DNA from: Puccinia triticina
Taxonomy: Eukaryota > Basidiomycota > Pucciniomycetes > Pucciniales > Pucciniaceae
NCBI RefSeq assembly: GCF_026914185.1
Contig: NC_070564.1
Coordinates: forward strand, 1,674,001-1,738,000
Direction: 5' to 3'
Length of the DNA stretch: 64,000 nucleotides
Part shown: in pieces, positions 1-10,145 of the stretch
How positions within the stretch are numbered: the first letter of the stretch is position 1
Layout: every line of letters begins with the position of its first letter
Made by a program: the position numbers and the translations under genes
The notes under the pieces: model-generated
Databases searched by the model: none
What the model was told of the DNA's origin: nothing
Seen by the model: only the letters and a program-made list of their open reading frames with translations

Positions 1-925
1 TACAATTACCCTTATAACACCTCATAACAGCCCTTACATTTGCAAATAACCACTGAGCTCACTCTCATAACTCTCATATCTCTTTCTTGACATATCACGT
101 GCCTGTCACGAGTCACCCGGTTCCTGGTTCAACTCCTGACTGAGACATATACCCTCCTCAGTCCAGACACTCTTCTCAACTTCTTATATCACCCTCTTGA
201 GGACCTGTGTTCAACCCCCACCGGAAACATCAAGTCAACTTTCACCCTTTCCATCATCATAAACCCTCTCAACTCTCACATACCTGTCATCAGACAACTT
301 CATCTGGAACTAGACCAGACCTATCACTTGATTAAAACTTGCCAAGCTTAGCTTGGTGGGTCTTGTTATCTGATAGTATAGAAGGGCAGAGTTTGCACCT
401 CCATCATCCCCTTCTCCATTCAGCAAAAGGGTTTCACAACCACTTTTGATTCTTACAGCGGTCAAGTTGAGTGTGTTTTCCTCTTCAGGAACTCACCCTT
501 GTTCTGTTTGCATTCAGGGCATCGCCACTTCACAGACGCGCCCTGACATGTGTACTGCAGTCACCAAGAGGAGTACACACCCTCTTGATGGCCGGTCAAA
601 CCGGTCATCAAGAGGAATACACATCCCCTGGATGACCGGTCAAACCGGCCATCAAGAGGGCAGCGTTGAGCGGCCGCCGCAGCGTTTAGCTTTCAGTAAG
701 TGCCCTTGTAGCATTTTTTTGCTGCGCTGCACTATTTTGCAGCTTTAGCGCCATGTTTTCCGCTACACTAAAGCTAAAACCTCTCAAATTAAAGCGGTAC
801 ACCGCTAGAAATCAGCGCTGGTGGTAGTGGTTTTGTGACAGCTTCCGCTAAATGCCGCAAGGATATAGCGGTGTGACCGCTGCACTGCGCTAAATGGCCC
901 CTTTTTTTGGTGTAGCGCAGCGGTT
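1..925. other. Unassigned, repeat-like sequence
   Basis: No credible gene is visible; the longest open frame (446-748) has no recognisable domain. Positions 583-660 carry two near-copies of a palindromic motif built on CCGGTCAAACCGG flanked by CATCAAGAGG. Positions 735-925 are rich in short AGCGGT/ACCGCT inverted motifs and end at the element starting near 926. This looks like repeat debris rather than a regulatory region. Confidence 0.5.
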
Positions 926-1440
926 ACATCATTGTCTCCAGAGAGTGCCATACTGTACCCTTTTTCTGTAACTGTGTGGGATGCCTTTGATGAAAGTAGT
1001 GTAAGAAGTAATGAAAAATTGTGGAACTAATCCACAGATGATCTGAAACTGATCCTGGATTCATGCGTAAAACATGCAGAAGTCAACTGGAATTCTGCTG
1101 GAAAGCAGTTGAAACCACCAAGACACAATGGCTACAATCAAATCATAATTCAATTTGAACTGTTTGTGAATTTTTGGGGTTCAATTCATATTATTTACAT
1201 GTGCATGAAGGTGGTCATTGTTTTCACTTTGCTAATGTAACCCTCATGTGGGAACGTACAAGGTGGTTAAAAATCACAGGTTGTGCCTCCCGTAGATCAA
1301 AAACATGTACAACCTTGTTAGAATGATGTGAAAGGCCCATCTGAATTGGCATATTTCCCTAAAAAAGGCTGGTATCATCTAGAATTGAGCCAAAAAAGGA
1401 TGAAAGTAGGGTGAGAGGTAAAGAATGTCAACCAGTACCC

Positions 1441-1590
1441 ATTTGGGGGTGACCGGCACCCGCGGGTGGGTACTGCCCGCACCCGCCGCGCACCCGCCAG
1501 GCGGTGCCGGGTGCCCGTTTTTTTGGAAAAAGCAGTGCGGTACCCGGGTACCACCCCCAAGTACCTCTTTCCCCCGCCGGGTTAATCGGG
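1441..1590. repeat. GC-rich GGTACC/CCAGGCGG repeat, unit 1
   Basis: A GC-rich block in AT-rich surroundings contains CCCGCCAGGCGGTGCCGGGT followed by a T-run, a GGAAAAA tract and further GGTACC palindromes. The same arrangement recurs at 2415-2520. Both lie inside copy A of the CACTA-like element, so this is probably an internal subterminal or captured repeat. Open frames across it are on both strands and have no protein signature. Confidence 0.5.
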
Positions 1591-2250
1591 TAACCCCCGG
1601 TGTTGTAATTTAAAACTTTCAGGCAGGCAAAATAAGAGGGCTAAAATGAGTATTGATCAAAAATCAAGAATTGGGGCGGTGAGTATGACTCTCTCACTGG
1701 ATGCGGCTCAGCGGAGCGCGGAGAAAGAATGAGGAGAACCAATGAGTGTAATTTCTTGTTGTAGGCTGGCTTTAAATAGACTAAAAAACAAGCGGCTAAC
1801 AAGTGGTTGGAAAACAATAGAATAATGAAAAATGTTTGATCAAGACAAGTTTCATCTATACTATCTCTGAGACTATGCGTGATAACAAGTATGACAAAAT
1901 ATTATCTACTACTCACGGTTCAATGACTACTTGGTGTGATAAAATCTGTACTAACAAGGATACTGGCAATGCTTTTGAGAAGGACATGAAACATTGTTTT
2001 AGAGGTGTAAGTAAGAGGAAATGGACAGAATTCCAACACCTGGACCCCCGGCCCTTGGCCCGCTCTGAGCTGCCCTCAATGACTGAAAATAGACCGGTCA
2101 TTGGCCAGGACTGGTCATTGAGGACAGTCCCTGGTGCAATCATTGAGGGGAGTTGTCACTCCCCTCAATGTCAAGTGCGTGCCGGTCGTTGGGGGAGCAG
2201 TGTCAATGACCATGACTGACCTGTTTGATGACTGGAACAGGTCGGTCATT

Positions 2251-2336
2251 GCTTTTCTGGTCATTGAGAGGTCCTCCCCTCAATGACCAACCTGTTTTGC
2301 TTTTCTGGTCATTGAGAGGTCCTCCCCTCAATGACC
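2251..2336. repeat. 38-bp direct duplication within palindromic CAATGACC sequence
   Basis: A 38-bp unit starting GCTTTTCTGGTCATTGAGAG and ending CAATGACC occurs at 2251-2288 and again at 2299-2336. Each unit contains the inverted pair GGTCATTGAG/CTCAATGACC. Surrounding sequence from 2040 to 2400 repeats the same GGTCATTG/CAATGACC pairs, so the whole stretch could fold into several hairpins. Confidence 0.65.
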
Positions 2337-2414
2337 GACCTGTTCTCTTGATGACACGTCCATTCCGGTCATCAAGGACACCTCTTGGTGACCTTTTTGA
2401 TGAAAAAAAGCTGG

Positions 2415-2520
2415 CTGGTACCGCTGGTACCCGCCTAAAAGACCGCTGGTACCCGCCAGGCGGTGCCGGGTGCCTGTTTTTGGAAAAAAAACACGCGGGT
2501 ACCGGCGGTGTAAATTATAA
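2415..2520. repeat. GC-rich GGTACC/CCAGGCGG repeat, unit 2
   Basis: Second copy of the 1441-1590 block, sharing GGTACCCGCCAGGCGGTGCC, the T-run, the GGAAAAA tract and the terminal GGTGTnnAATTnnAAC text. It is in the same orientation as unit 1. Confidence 0.5.
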
Positions 2521-3117
2521 CCGGGTTCGTTTTGACATTCTCTACTTGGAGGTCATGTGTGGTACCAGATTTCAGCTATAAATTCTGACTTCTTAACACA
2601 TATAAGCTTGTGAGTTTTTATGTGTTTGTTTGTTTTCCAATTTCTCCATGCAGATGCACGTGAGCTCCACATCACCAATGTCACCTTTGTGTACACACAT
2701 ACATTAGGGTGACAGATCACTGGAGGGGCCTTTCACAGCTCCATTACAACTACAGACTGGTCAGAAAGCCATTAAAGCCCTTGCAAGTCACATTTATGTT
2801 ATGTGGAACCCCATGCAGATAGAGAAGCTGATCAACAGAAATTCACCATAAATGATTAATAATTGGGCATTGAGTAACTGTCATTTCATCACAGTTTGTA
2901 ATTAAGTCATCCTTAGGAAATAGAATTTTTCTATACAACATTGCACAAGGTCCTGTGACAATTCCACATCACTTCTGATACACTTCCCATTGACTTCTGA
3001 AGAATTTATTAATCATTTCCTAATCCACATCTGACTCACATCTGACCCAGAAAAGCATAAAATTAGGATCTGGCACTCTCTGGAGAGTGTGTCAAAGTAT
3101 CCCCGGGTGATAGCTCT

Positions 3118-3198
3118 CCACATCCTGACCAGAACCTCAACCCTCCACACCCTGACTAGAACCCCAACCCTCTGCACCCTGACTGGAACCCCGCCAAT
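3118..3198. repeat. 27-bp tandem repeat, about three units
   Basis: Units start at 3118, 3145 and 3172, each built on CACCCTGACTnGAACCCCAA. They directly follow the right end of the CACTA-like copy A. No coding or regulatory role is visible. Confidence 0.7.
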
Positions 3199-3941
3199 GG
3201 CATTGCTACTACTATGGTGGTATTATCCACTCCAAAAACATCCCCAACAGAGGGCCAAGGTCCCATGATGGGGAAAGCTAGGAGAAAAGATTATAACTTC
3301 TCACTGGGGAGCCCAAAGCCCCCAAAATTTTACAGCAGGAATAAAACCCTCTGTAGAGCACATGGTGACCTGCATGGAACTCACACACCCCAGGAAAGGA
3401 GTGTGCTACTGTGAGTCTAATTTGGCAGATATCCTACAACAAAAACCTACCATAACCATGGCACAGGTGCCCCAAAGGGCACCATAATTTCACAGCGTCA
3501 AGTAAATTAATCTGTCCACAAATGGTTAGCTGCTAGGCAGTAACCCACCAACAGAACATTATCATGAGGTGCATTTTGTCTTATTTACTCCTACTAACAA
3601 TGATGGGTCAGCAACACTAGTAAAATAGTGCCTCCACTGTTAATAGTGCCACTGCCACATCAAAGGCCAAAGTGTACAAGTGTTGCTTACCTACCATTGT
3701 TAGTGGTAGGAAATATGCCCTAGAGCCCACACTGACTGCCTCAATTTTTTCTGCTGGTGGTTTGCTGCCTAGCAGCTAACCATTTGGGGATAGAGCATTT
3801 TACTTGATGCTGTGAAATGTGGGTGCCCATGCCTTGGTTTTGGTGGTTTTTCTTTGTAGGATATCTGCCAAATTAGACCCACAGTAGCACACTCCTTTCC
3901 TGGGGTGTGTGAATTCCATGCAGTTCACCATGTGCTCTACA

Positions 3942-4238
3942 TGTTGCGATGATAAACTGGAACAGCAGAGAGATGATGATGGTCGTGGAAGGATGATCAT
4001 TGCATCAGAAAAGGAAACAGAAAACAATGAAAAAGAAAAGAGAAAAGAGAAACAAAAAGAGACTCACCTGGAACAGCAGAGAGATGATGATGGTCGTGGA
4101 AGGATGAGGAAAGAGCCTTCCACGTCTGCTGCCCCAGGTGACTACAAAGAGGAAATGTCACAAGCAGTGAAATGTACATGACAGGTTTGAAGCAGAGAAA
4201 CAAAGGAAAAGAAAACCTAACACCACACAACCTTAACA
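3942..4238 (-). repeat. Copia 3' LTR
   Basis: 297 bp with TG...CA ends on the minus strand; it matches 8845-9141 except for two C/T differences. It keeps the ancestral CpG at both variable sites, whereas the 5' copy has TpG. Confidence 0.95.
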
Positions 4239-4251
4239 CCCCCCCTTGCTG
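4239..4251 (-). other. Polypurine tract of the copia element
   Basis: On the minus strand AGCAAGGGGGGG directly abuts the 3' LTR, the expected position and composition for the plus-strand DNA priming site. Confidence 0.8.
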
Positions 4252-4343
4252 AGAACCCTGGAAGAAAGAAAAGAAAGAACAAAGAAAGAAGAGAGAGAAG
4301 GAAATGAGAGGAAGAACACAAATGGAAAGAAAGAAAGAAAGAA

Positions 4344-7300
4344 CTAGACTACTCCAAAGCGTGTACGGTGTTCCTCCAGGAGAGTACGGCCAAGCGGTTT
4401 GGTGAGCATGTCGGCGAGCATGTCCTTCGTTGAGACATGAAGGACTGAGATTTTCCCTTGTTTGACACATTCGCGGGAGAAATGATATCGTGCGTCGATG
4501 TGTTTTGTCCGCGCATGATGTTCCGGATTTTTTGCCAGGGCTTCGGCACCAGCGTTGTCCACGTGTAAAGGAATCGCGGTTTGGGGTCGAAGCTTGAGCT
4601 CCGTCAGGATGTAGCGAAGCCACAAGCCCTCCTTGCACGAATCCGAGAGGGCTTTGTATTCGGCCTCCGTGCTAGAGAGCGAGACCGTAGCTTGCTTCCG
4701 AGATTTCCAAGATATAGCCCCGTCGCCGAGCCTGTAGGTGTACGCAGACGTGGACCTCCTGTCGTGACGATCCTCTGCCCAGTCTGAGTCGGAATAGCCG
4801 GCGCACGTTAAAGATCCGCCCAGACGGAGGCGGAGATTTTGGGTGGAGATAAGGTAATTGAGGATTCGAATAGCCGCTCGCCAGTGCGCTTCAGATGGAT
4901 CTTGGAGAAATTGGGATAGGCGGTTTACCGCGAAAGCAATGTCGGGACGAGTACACTGGGAAGCCCAGAGTAGCGCGCCGATAAGCTGCGGATAAGGTCC
5001 TGATGAGGCCTGTTCTCCTGGTTTTCGAGGCACAAGGTCCTTGAAGGATGAGTCGGTTGGTGTTTCCACGGAAATATTCGGACCCGCGAGGAAGCGTTGC
5101 TGCAAATCGGATATGTAGTGGGCCTGAGAGAGATAGATTAGACTGCGGTCGACGTCCCTGTCAATCTTCATGGAAAGGAAATGATGAAGGTCTTCATCGG
5201 CTCCGATTTTGAAGCAACTGCCGAGGTTTTCGATTAGAGGGTCGACAAAGGAAGGTTCCCCCACAATTGCCAAGTCATCTACATGAACCGTTACCGCGCC
5301 AACAAGAGTAGTGTCGATGATCTTGAAGTACAGCGTGGGGTCGTACCGTGACTGCATGAGACCTGCCTGTACGAGCCCGTTGTGTAGCTCTATGTTCCAC
5401 TCGCGCGGCGACTGTTTGAGTCCATAGATTGACCTATGGACCTCACAGACCCAATCCGGATGAAGGGGGTCCTCGAAACCGGGGGGCTGTTCCATATAAA
5501 CTGGTTCTTCTAGGCGGCCGTTGAGGAATGCGGTCTTGAAGTCAACTTGACGCCCTTTCCACTTCTTTATGGCCAAGAGACTGAGGATAAGACGAAGGGT
5601 CTCGAGACGAAGAGTAGGCGCAAAAACCTCTTCGTAATCGACGCCTTGAACTTGAGTGTACCCCATAGCGACGAGTCTGGCCTTGAGCTTTTGAATGGAA
5701 TTGTCGGGTCGACGCTTGATTTTGAATACCCATTTCGACTTGATAATTTTTCTTTTGAGGGGACGAGGAACGAGGCGCCATGTTTCCATCCCCAGAAGAG
5801 ATAGGAATTCTTTGTTAGCAGACTTTAACCAGCGGGATTTGTGCAGAGATCGTAGGAGTTGCTTCCAAGTCTTCGGGGTGTCTACCTCGTCGATTGCGGA
5901 AGCTGATTTGGCCCAGGAACCGTAGCGGTTGGGGGCCCGACGTTGACGACCAGAGCGTCGAGTTGGTGGCGACTGAGGACGAGGTGGGGGAGATTTTGAG
6001 GGGAGTGGGGAGGGGGAAGATGGGACGGGGGGAGGAGATGCGGGAGAGTTGGGAGACGGAGGGGGAGCGGGAGTAGGAGACTTGGGAGAAGAGGGAGAGG
6101 GCGGTGGAGCAGGTATACTCGGTGGAGACGGCGGAGTCGGAGAGACCGGTTGATTTCCGTTGGCGTGGATGGACGCTGTTAGGCGGCGGTCGAATCGCGG
6201 CTGAAGTGGAATGTCGAGAGGTGGGAGATCAAGAATGGATGGCACAGGTTTCGGATCCAGCTGAGGAAGTTTCTCAATGGCGGGAGGCAAGACTAAGAGA
6301 TGGGGCGGCCATGGCAGCTCCACTTCTACTGGGGAAGGCTGGCGCGTTAGCTCAGAACTGTATGGGAAGGTTCCATCAACGAATAGGACGTCACAAGATT
6401 TGATGACGGACTTCTTTTCCAGGTCCCAGAGCCGGTACCCGTTGCCATCGCCTAGGTATGAGAGGAGCATTGAGGGGCGGCCCTTCGCATCAAGCTTCTG
6501 TCTGTTGGCCTCGGGGACTTTGTACCACACTAGACACCCAAAAGGATGGAGCGTGGAGAGATTGACTAACGGTTTGCCAAGAATCTCGTTTGGTGCCTTG
6601 AAACCTGCGGGGGTATAGCAAGGAAAGGAGTTGAGTGTGAAGGAGATATGCCGCAATGCGTCTGCCCAGAAGAATTTTGGAAGGCCGGCGTCTTGGAGAG
6701 AACAGCGAATCAGGTTACCAAGAGTGCGATTCGTCCTTTCAGCCACACCGTTGAGCTCTGGGGAATGCGGCGGCCCCGGATTGTGATTGATGCCCGCTAG
6801 ACTGAGGTAGGAAGAGAATTCTGTCGACATGTACTCTCCCCCGTTATCAGATCGCAAACTCAGGATTTTGTAGGAGCCATCTCGCTCAAAATGGGCACGG
6901 AAAATTTTAAAGCAATTGAAAACGTTTGATTTAGATTTCATCGGGAAGAGAGAGACATGTTTAGAGAAATCGTCGACGAAAGTAACAAAGTATTTGTAGC
7001 CCTCTCTGGACTCAAAAGAGCCCACATCCGAGTGTATGAGCTTACCGGGGCTGTCGGAGCGATAGTTGGATCGAGACTTGAAAGGTGATCGGTGCATTTT
7101 CGACTGCACACAGACTGTGCAGCGCTGGACATCTGTCTCATTCATGATTGTCGGTTTGATGTCGAGAATCTTCAGGAGTCGTTTGAGTGGCCGCAGGCCT
7201 ATGTGAGAGAGACGACGGTGGAAGCCCAGAAGGGAGCTGTCAACAGAAGACAGACTTTGGGTAGATGTGGAGAGCGACTTTACCTCGTTGGAGGGCAGGT

Positions 7301-8759
7301 AGTAAAGACCACCTTTGTGATAGCCCTGTCCAACTGGGTTGCCGTTCACGATGAGAGAGTTCTTTTTGAAGATGTTGCAGTGCTCTTTTTCGAAGACGCA
7401 AGTGAGACCTGAGTCGCACATCGCCGCGATGGAAAGCAGCGGTTCGTGGAGGTCGGGAACCACAAGAGTGGGGACCGTGACAGGAGTGCTGAGAGGAAGC
7501 AAGGCTGTGCCGCGATGAGACGCTTCTACAGTGGAATGATCGGCGAGCCTGACGAGAGTGCTGTCTGGTTTGACGTTAAAGACTCCCGACGAGTAGGGAG
7601 TCATGCAATTGGAACAACCTGAGTCGAGGTTGGCGTCCCGGGGTGTTGCTGAGACTGCGTTCGCCGAGTGTTTGGTCACTGCAACAGCGTTGCCAGCTCG
7701 GGCGTGATGGGTGTCCGGTGTATTGTCGTTTGATCCGGAGTAGTCCGAGTCTTCTTGGTCCTCGCCACCTCCTAGATCCACCACGGTCGTATGGCCGGCT
7801 TTGGCTTGCGGTTTTGACCAATATCGATTCCCAGACGGTCTGCTGGATCGGCTGGGGTTGTCAGGGCGCCGAGAAGAGTTGGAGTTCCTGCGGTCGTGGT
7901 CCGCCAGGATCCTGGCGGCGCTCTCGCATACCTCGAGGTTGTGCCCAGACCTCTTGCAGAAAGAACAATAGAGCGAGTGGTCGAGCGGAGGTCGAGAGCC
8001 CCTAGGTTGAGATTGGTTGGAGAGCGAAGCGCGTGCAACCGACTCGACCATGGTTTGCTCCTCGTTCCTGGTCTTCCGGCGGAGATGCTCCGCTTTGAGA
8101 GCATCCAGGATCTTGACGGGAGGGACTCGTGGATCGTTCATCATTGCCGAAACGCAGGCTAGCCAGTCTGACGGAAGAGACGTGAGGATTGACGATGAGT
8201 AAATATCGTCCAAAGTGAGCGGAGCATTGGCGGTGATCAGAGAGGAGAGGCTCTCAAAGGTCTTCGCCATATCCTCCAGGTGAGCGAGCAGGTCGTCACC
8301 GGTCATCCGGGCAGTCGTGAGCTTTCGAAGAAAGTATGTAATACCCCCAGCAGACGAGTCTTGATGGGCCTCTTTGAGAGCCTGCCAGAGGGCTGGGGCG
8401 TCTGAGGTGATGTGGCGAACCTTTCAAACATGTGCGGCATGGATTGTACTGGAGATAGCCCCGAAGGCTGCTTCGTTGTCACGAGACCAGTTTGGGTTCG
8501 CCCTGGCCTTTGCGACTTCGTCGTCAATAACGTACATGACGTCGGTTGTGTTAAGGTGAGCCCGCATGAACCAGGTCCACTTGTTGTAGTTGGATCCTGG
8601 GCCGGGGGGCTTTAGGCGTTCGATGGTGGTGGTTTTGAGAGCTGGATGCGTCCAGGTCTCTGGGTCGGCTTTAGAAGACATCGTCGGGGCGGGTTGTTTG
8701 GAAAACGAGATTGCTTGTGGTTTGGGTTCTGATTTTGGCGAAAGTGACGGTGAGGTCAT
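4344..8759 (-). pseudogene. Copia Gag-Pol polyprotein with a single in-frame TGA
   Basis: One reading frame of 1,472 codons encodes the retrotransposon polyprotein, broken once by TGA at 8424-8426; downstream of it 1,320 codons are open. Numbered from the first Met after the break: a CCHC zinc knuckle near residues 114-127; a retropepsin-like DSG near 228 (LDSGCSN rather than the usual DSGA); a GAG-pre-integrase HRRLSH...CTVC finger; an integrase core with HSDV, RSDNGGE and GVAER supplying D,D,E; a proline-rich linker; a copia reverse transcriptase with KARLVAMGYTQ and HVDDLA in place of the common YVDD; and RNase H ending with TKHIDARYHF and DMLTKPL. The upstream 111 codons (8759-8427) are the Gag N-terminus, giving a natural Met start 85 bp inside the 5' LTR. 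TGA replacing CGA would explain the break as CpG deamination. Readthrough is possible but unproven. Confidence 0.93.
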
Positions 8760-8831
8760 GAGACGGAAGCTTTATCGAGAAGCGTACGGATCCTCCACGT
8801 TGGTTTAGATGCTGCGGCTTTAGCGGCAAAT

Positions 8832-8844
8832 GGCGCTCATAACC
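8832..8844 (-). other. Primer-binding site, internal initiator-tRNA type
   Basis: On the minus strand the bases right after the 5' LTR read GGTTATGAGCGCC. GGTTATGAGC is the reverse complement of the conserved anticodon loop GCTCATAACC of initiator tRNA-Met. Copia of Drosophila and Ty5 of yeast are known to prime with such a cleaved half-tRNA, and this element appears to do the same. Confidence 0.75.
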
Positions 8845-9141
8845 TGTTGCGATGATAAACTGGAACAGCAGAGAGATGATGATGGTTGTGGAAGGATGAT
8901 CATTGCATCAGAAAAGGAAACAGAAAACAATGAAAAAGAAAAGAGAAAAGAGAAACAAAAAGAGACTCACCTGGAACAGCAGAGAGATGATGATGGTTGT
9001 GGAAGGATGAGGAAAGAGCCTTCCACGTCTGCTGCCCCAGGTGACTACAAAGAGGAAATGTCACAAGCAGTGAAATGTACATGACAGGTTTGAAGCAGAG
9101 AAACAAAGGAAAAGAAAACCTAACACCACACAACCTTAACA
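8845..9141 (-). repeat. Copia 5' LTR
   Basis: 297 bp, the upstream LTR in the element's orientation. It carries TpG at both sites where the 3' LTR keeps CpG. Open frames seen across both LTRs on the plus strand are repetitive E/K-rich text and are not genes. Confidence 0.95.
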
Positions 9142-9410
9142 CTACAGAGGGTTTTCTTCCTGCTGTAAAATTTTGGGGGCTTTGGGCTTCCCAGTGAGAA
9201 GTTATAATCTTCTTTGTTAAATTTTTGGAAATTTGTATTCCAACCCCCAGACAAGACAAAGGAATTAATATTCTGACTCCCAAAATTGCCCCAAGTAAAT
9301 TTTAGATCAGGGCCTGGTGCCAGCAGCAGCCAACAGCAATGTCTGGAATGTCATAAGTAATCTTGCAACATATCACAGGATGCAAAATGTTCGCTGGGGC
9401 CCTACCATAG

Positions 9411-10136
9411 CAAACTTAACCAAGTCCCTCCCCCGCCTGAGGCTTTGCCGGAGGGATATCAGGAATTCTTGGGTGACAATATTCAGAGTTTTGGTGGTAC
9501 TCAACTTTGAGTGCCCAGAACTCAACCTAGATGATTAGCTAGCAATTCAAAAATTTAATGCATGATAGGCCTACATCGTGTCTTTCTTCTGATACAATTT
9601 GGGACCATCTCCTCTTCATCTTTGTGCTGATTTTATTTCTCAAAAACTTCAAAAAAGATGATTTCCCCAGGCTTGGAGCAGATCCCAAAACAGCAAGTCC
9701 ATGCGCAATTGTCATCTCTGATACAAGGTGATATGAGCACATATGTGCACCCTTCTTTTTTCATGTTTGATCAGGCTTGCTAGCCTCAATCAATACTCGA
9801 AACGGTTGTGTTTTCAGCGCTAAGTAATAGGTTGATCTGTGCTCATAAATCCCGGTGGTATGCTGGGATATGATAGTTATTTTCCTTTTATTCGACATTT
9901 TACAAATATTTTTATAAAAACATTGGAGCAAGGATACAAGTGGAAAAAATATAGAAAATAAGCAGACAAGGAAGCGCATCAGGAAAAATGAGTTTCAAGA
10001 ACAGAGGATGAGATCTGCAGGAGTGACGAGGAATATAACGTTTTCACGGATCAAATATCCGAAAGTCTCACGGGAGAATTCCTGATAGGGCATAAGTCCC
10101 TCCGGCGAAGCCTCAGGCGGGACTTGGTTAAGTTCG
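9411..10136. mobile_element. Mutator-like foldback element (MITE) with 9-bp target duplication
   Basis: The 726-bp element starts CAAACTTAACCAAGTCCC and ends GGGACTTGGTTAAGTTCG. Terminal inverted repeats of about 60 bp continue through CGCCTGAGGCTTnGCCGGAG to AGGAATTC on both sides. It is flanked by a perfect 9-bp duplication CTACCATAG (9402-9410 and 10137-10145). Long TIRs with a 9-bp duplication are the hallmark of Mutator-like elements. Inside, open frames at 9539-9979 show no transposase motif, so it is non-autonomous. Confidence 0.85.
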
Positions 10137-10145
10137 CTACCATAG

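Larger units (their letters stand above)
926..3111. mobile_element. CACTA-like non-autonomous transposon, copy A (left end truncated)
   Basis: The left part (CTCCAGAGAGTGCCA near 930) is the reverse complement of TGGCACTCTCTGGAG near 3075, so the segment has inverted terminal sequences. The first ~60 and last ~200 bases align by eye to the element at 51859-52945: TGCCnTACnGTA near the left end, TTTCTGTAACTGTG-like text after it, and AATCCACATC/CTCACATC before the right end. The right end reaches CCCCGGGTGA. The outermost ~20 bases expected on the left are missing, so the copy is probably truncated or joined to other repeat debris. No transposase is present. The CACTA assignment rests on the second copy (CAC terminus, 3-bp target duplication). 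Confidence 0.55.
3942..9141 (-). mobile_element. Ty1/copia LTR retrotransposon, nearly intact
   Basis: A 5.2-kb element read on the minus strand. Two 297-bp LTRs (8845-9141 is 5', 3942-4238 is 3') begin TGTTAAGG and end CGCAACA on the coding strand. A perfect 5-bp target duplication CTACA flanks it (3937-3941 and 9142-9146). The LTRs differ at only two sites by eye, both C versus T at CpG positions (GGTCGTGG versus GGTTGTGG), so the insertion is recent. The gag-pol frame is complete apart from one in-frame TGA. The order protease, integrase, reverse transcriptase, RNase H defines the copia superfamily. Confidence 0.95.
3288..9212. mobile_element. Long inverted-repeat (foldback) element interrupted by a copia retrotransposon
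   Basis: The left arm, 3288-3553, is the reverse complement of 3751-3941 joined to 9142-9212. Shared landmarks include GATTATAACTTCTCACTGGG, AGGAAAGGAGTGTGCTACTG and AAATGGTTAGCTGCTAGGCA. Arms are about 262-266 bp with a ~200-bp loop (3554-3750). The right arm is split exactly by the copia element, and its two halves rejoin across the CTACA target duplication. No coding capacity is seen, so it is a MITE-like or foldback element of unknown superfamily; flanking target duplications were not resolved. Confidence 0.75.

Noticed and set aside
1836..2219. 127-codon plus-strand frame
   Set aside because: It crosses the palindromic CAATGACC repeats inside a transposon copy and has no domain; the antisense frame is equally long.
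3909..4181. E/K-rich plus-strand frames, duplicated at 8830-9084
   Set aside because: Both copies lie entirely inside copia LTRs and are mirrored by a minus frame; they are LTR sequence.
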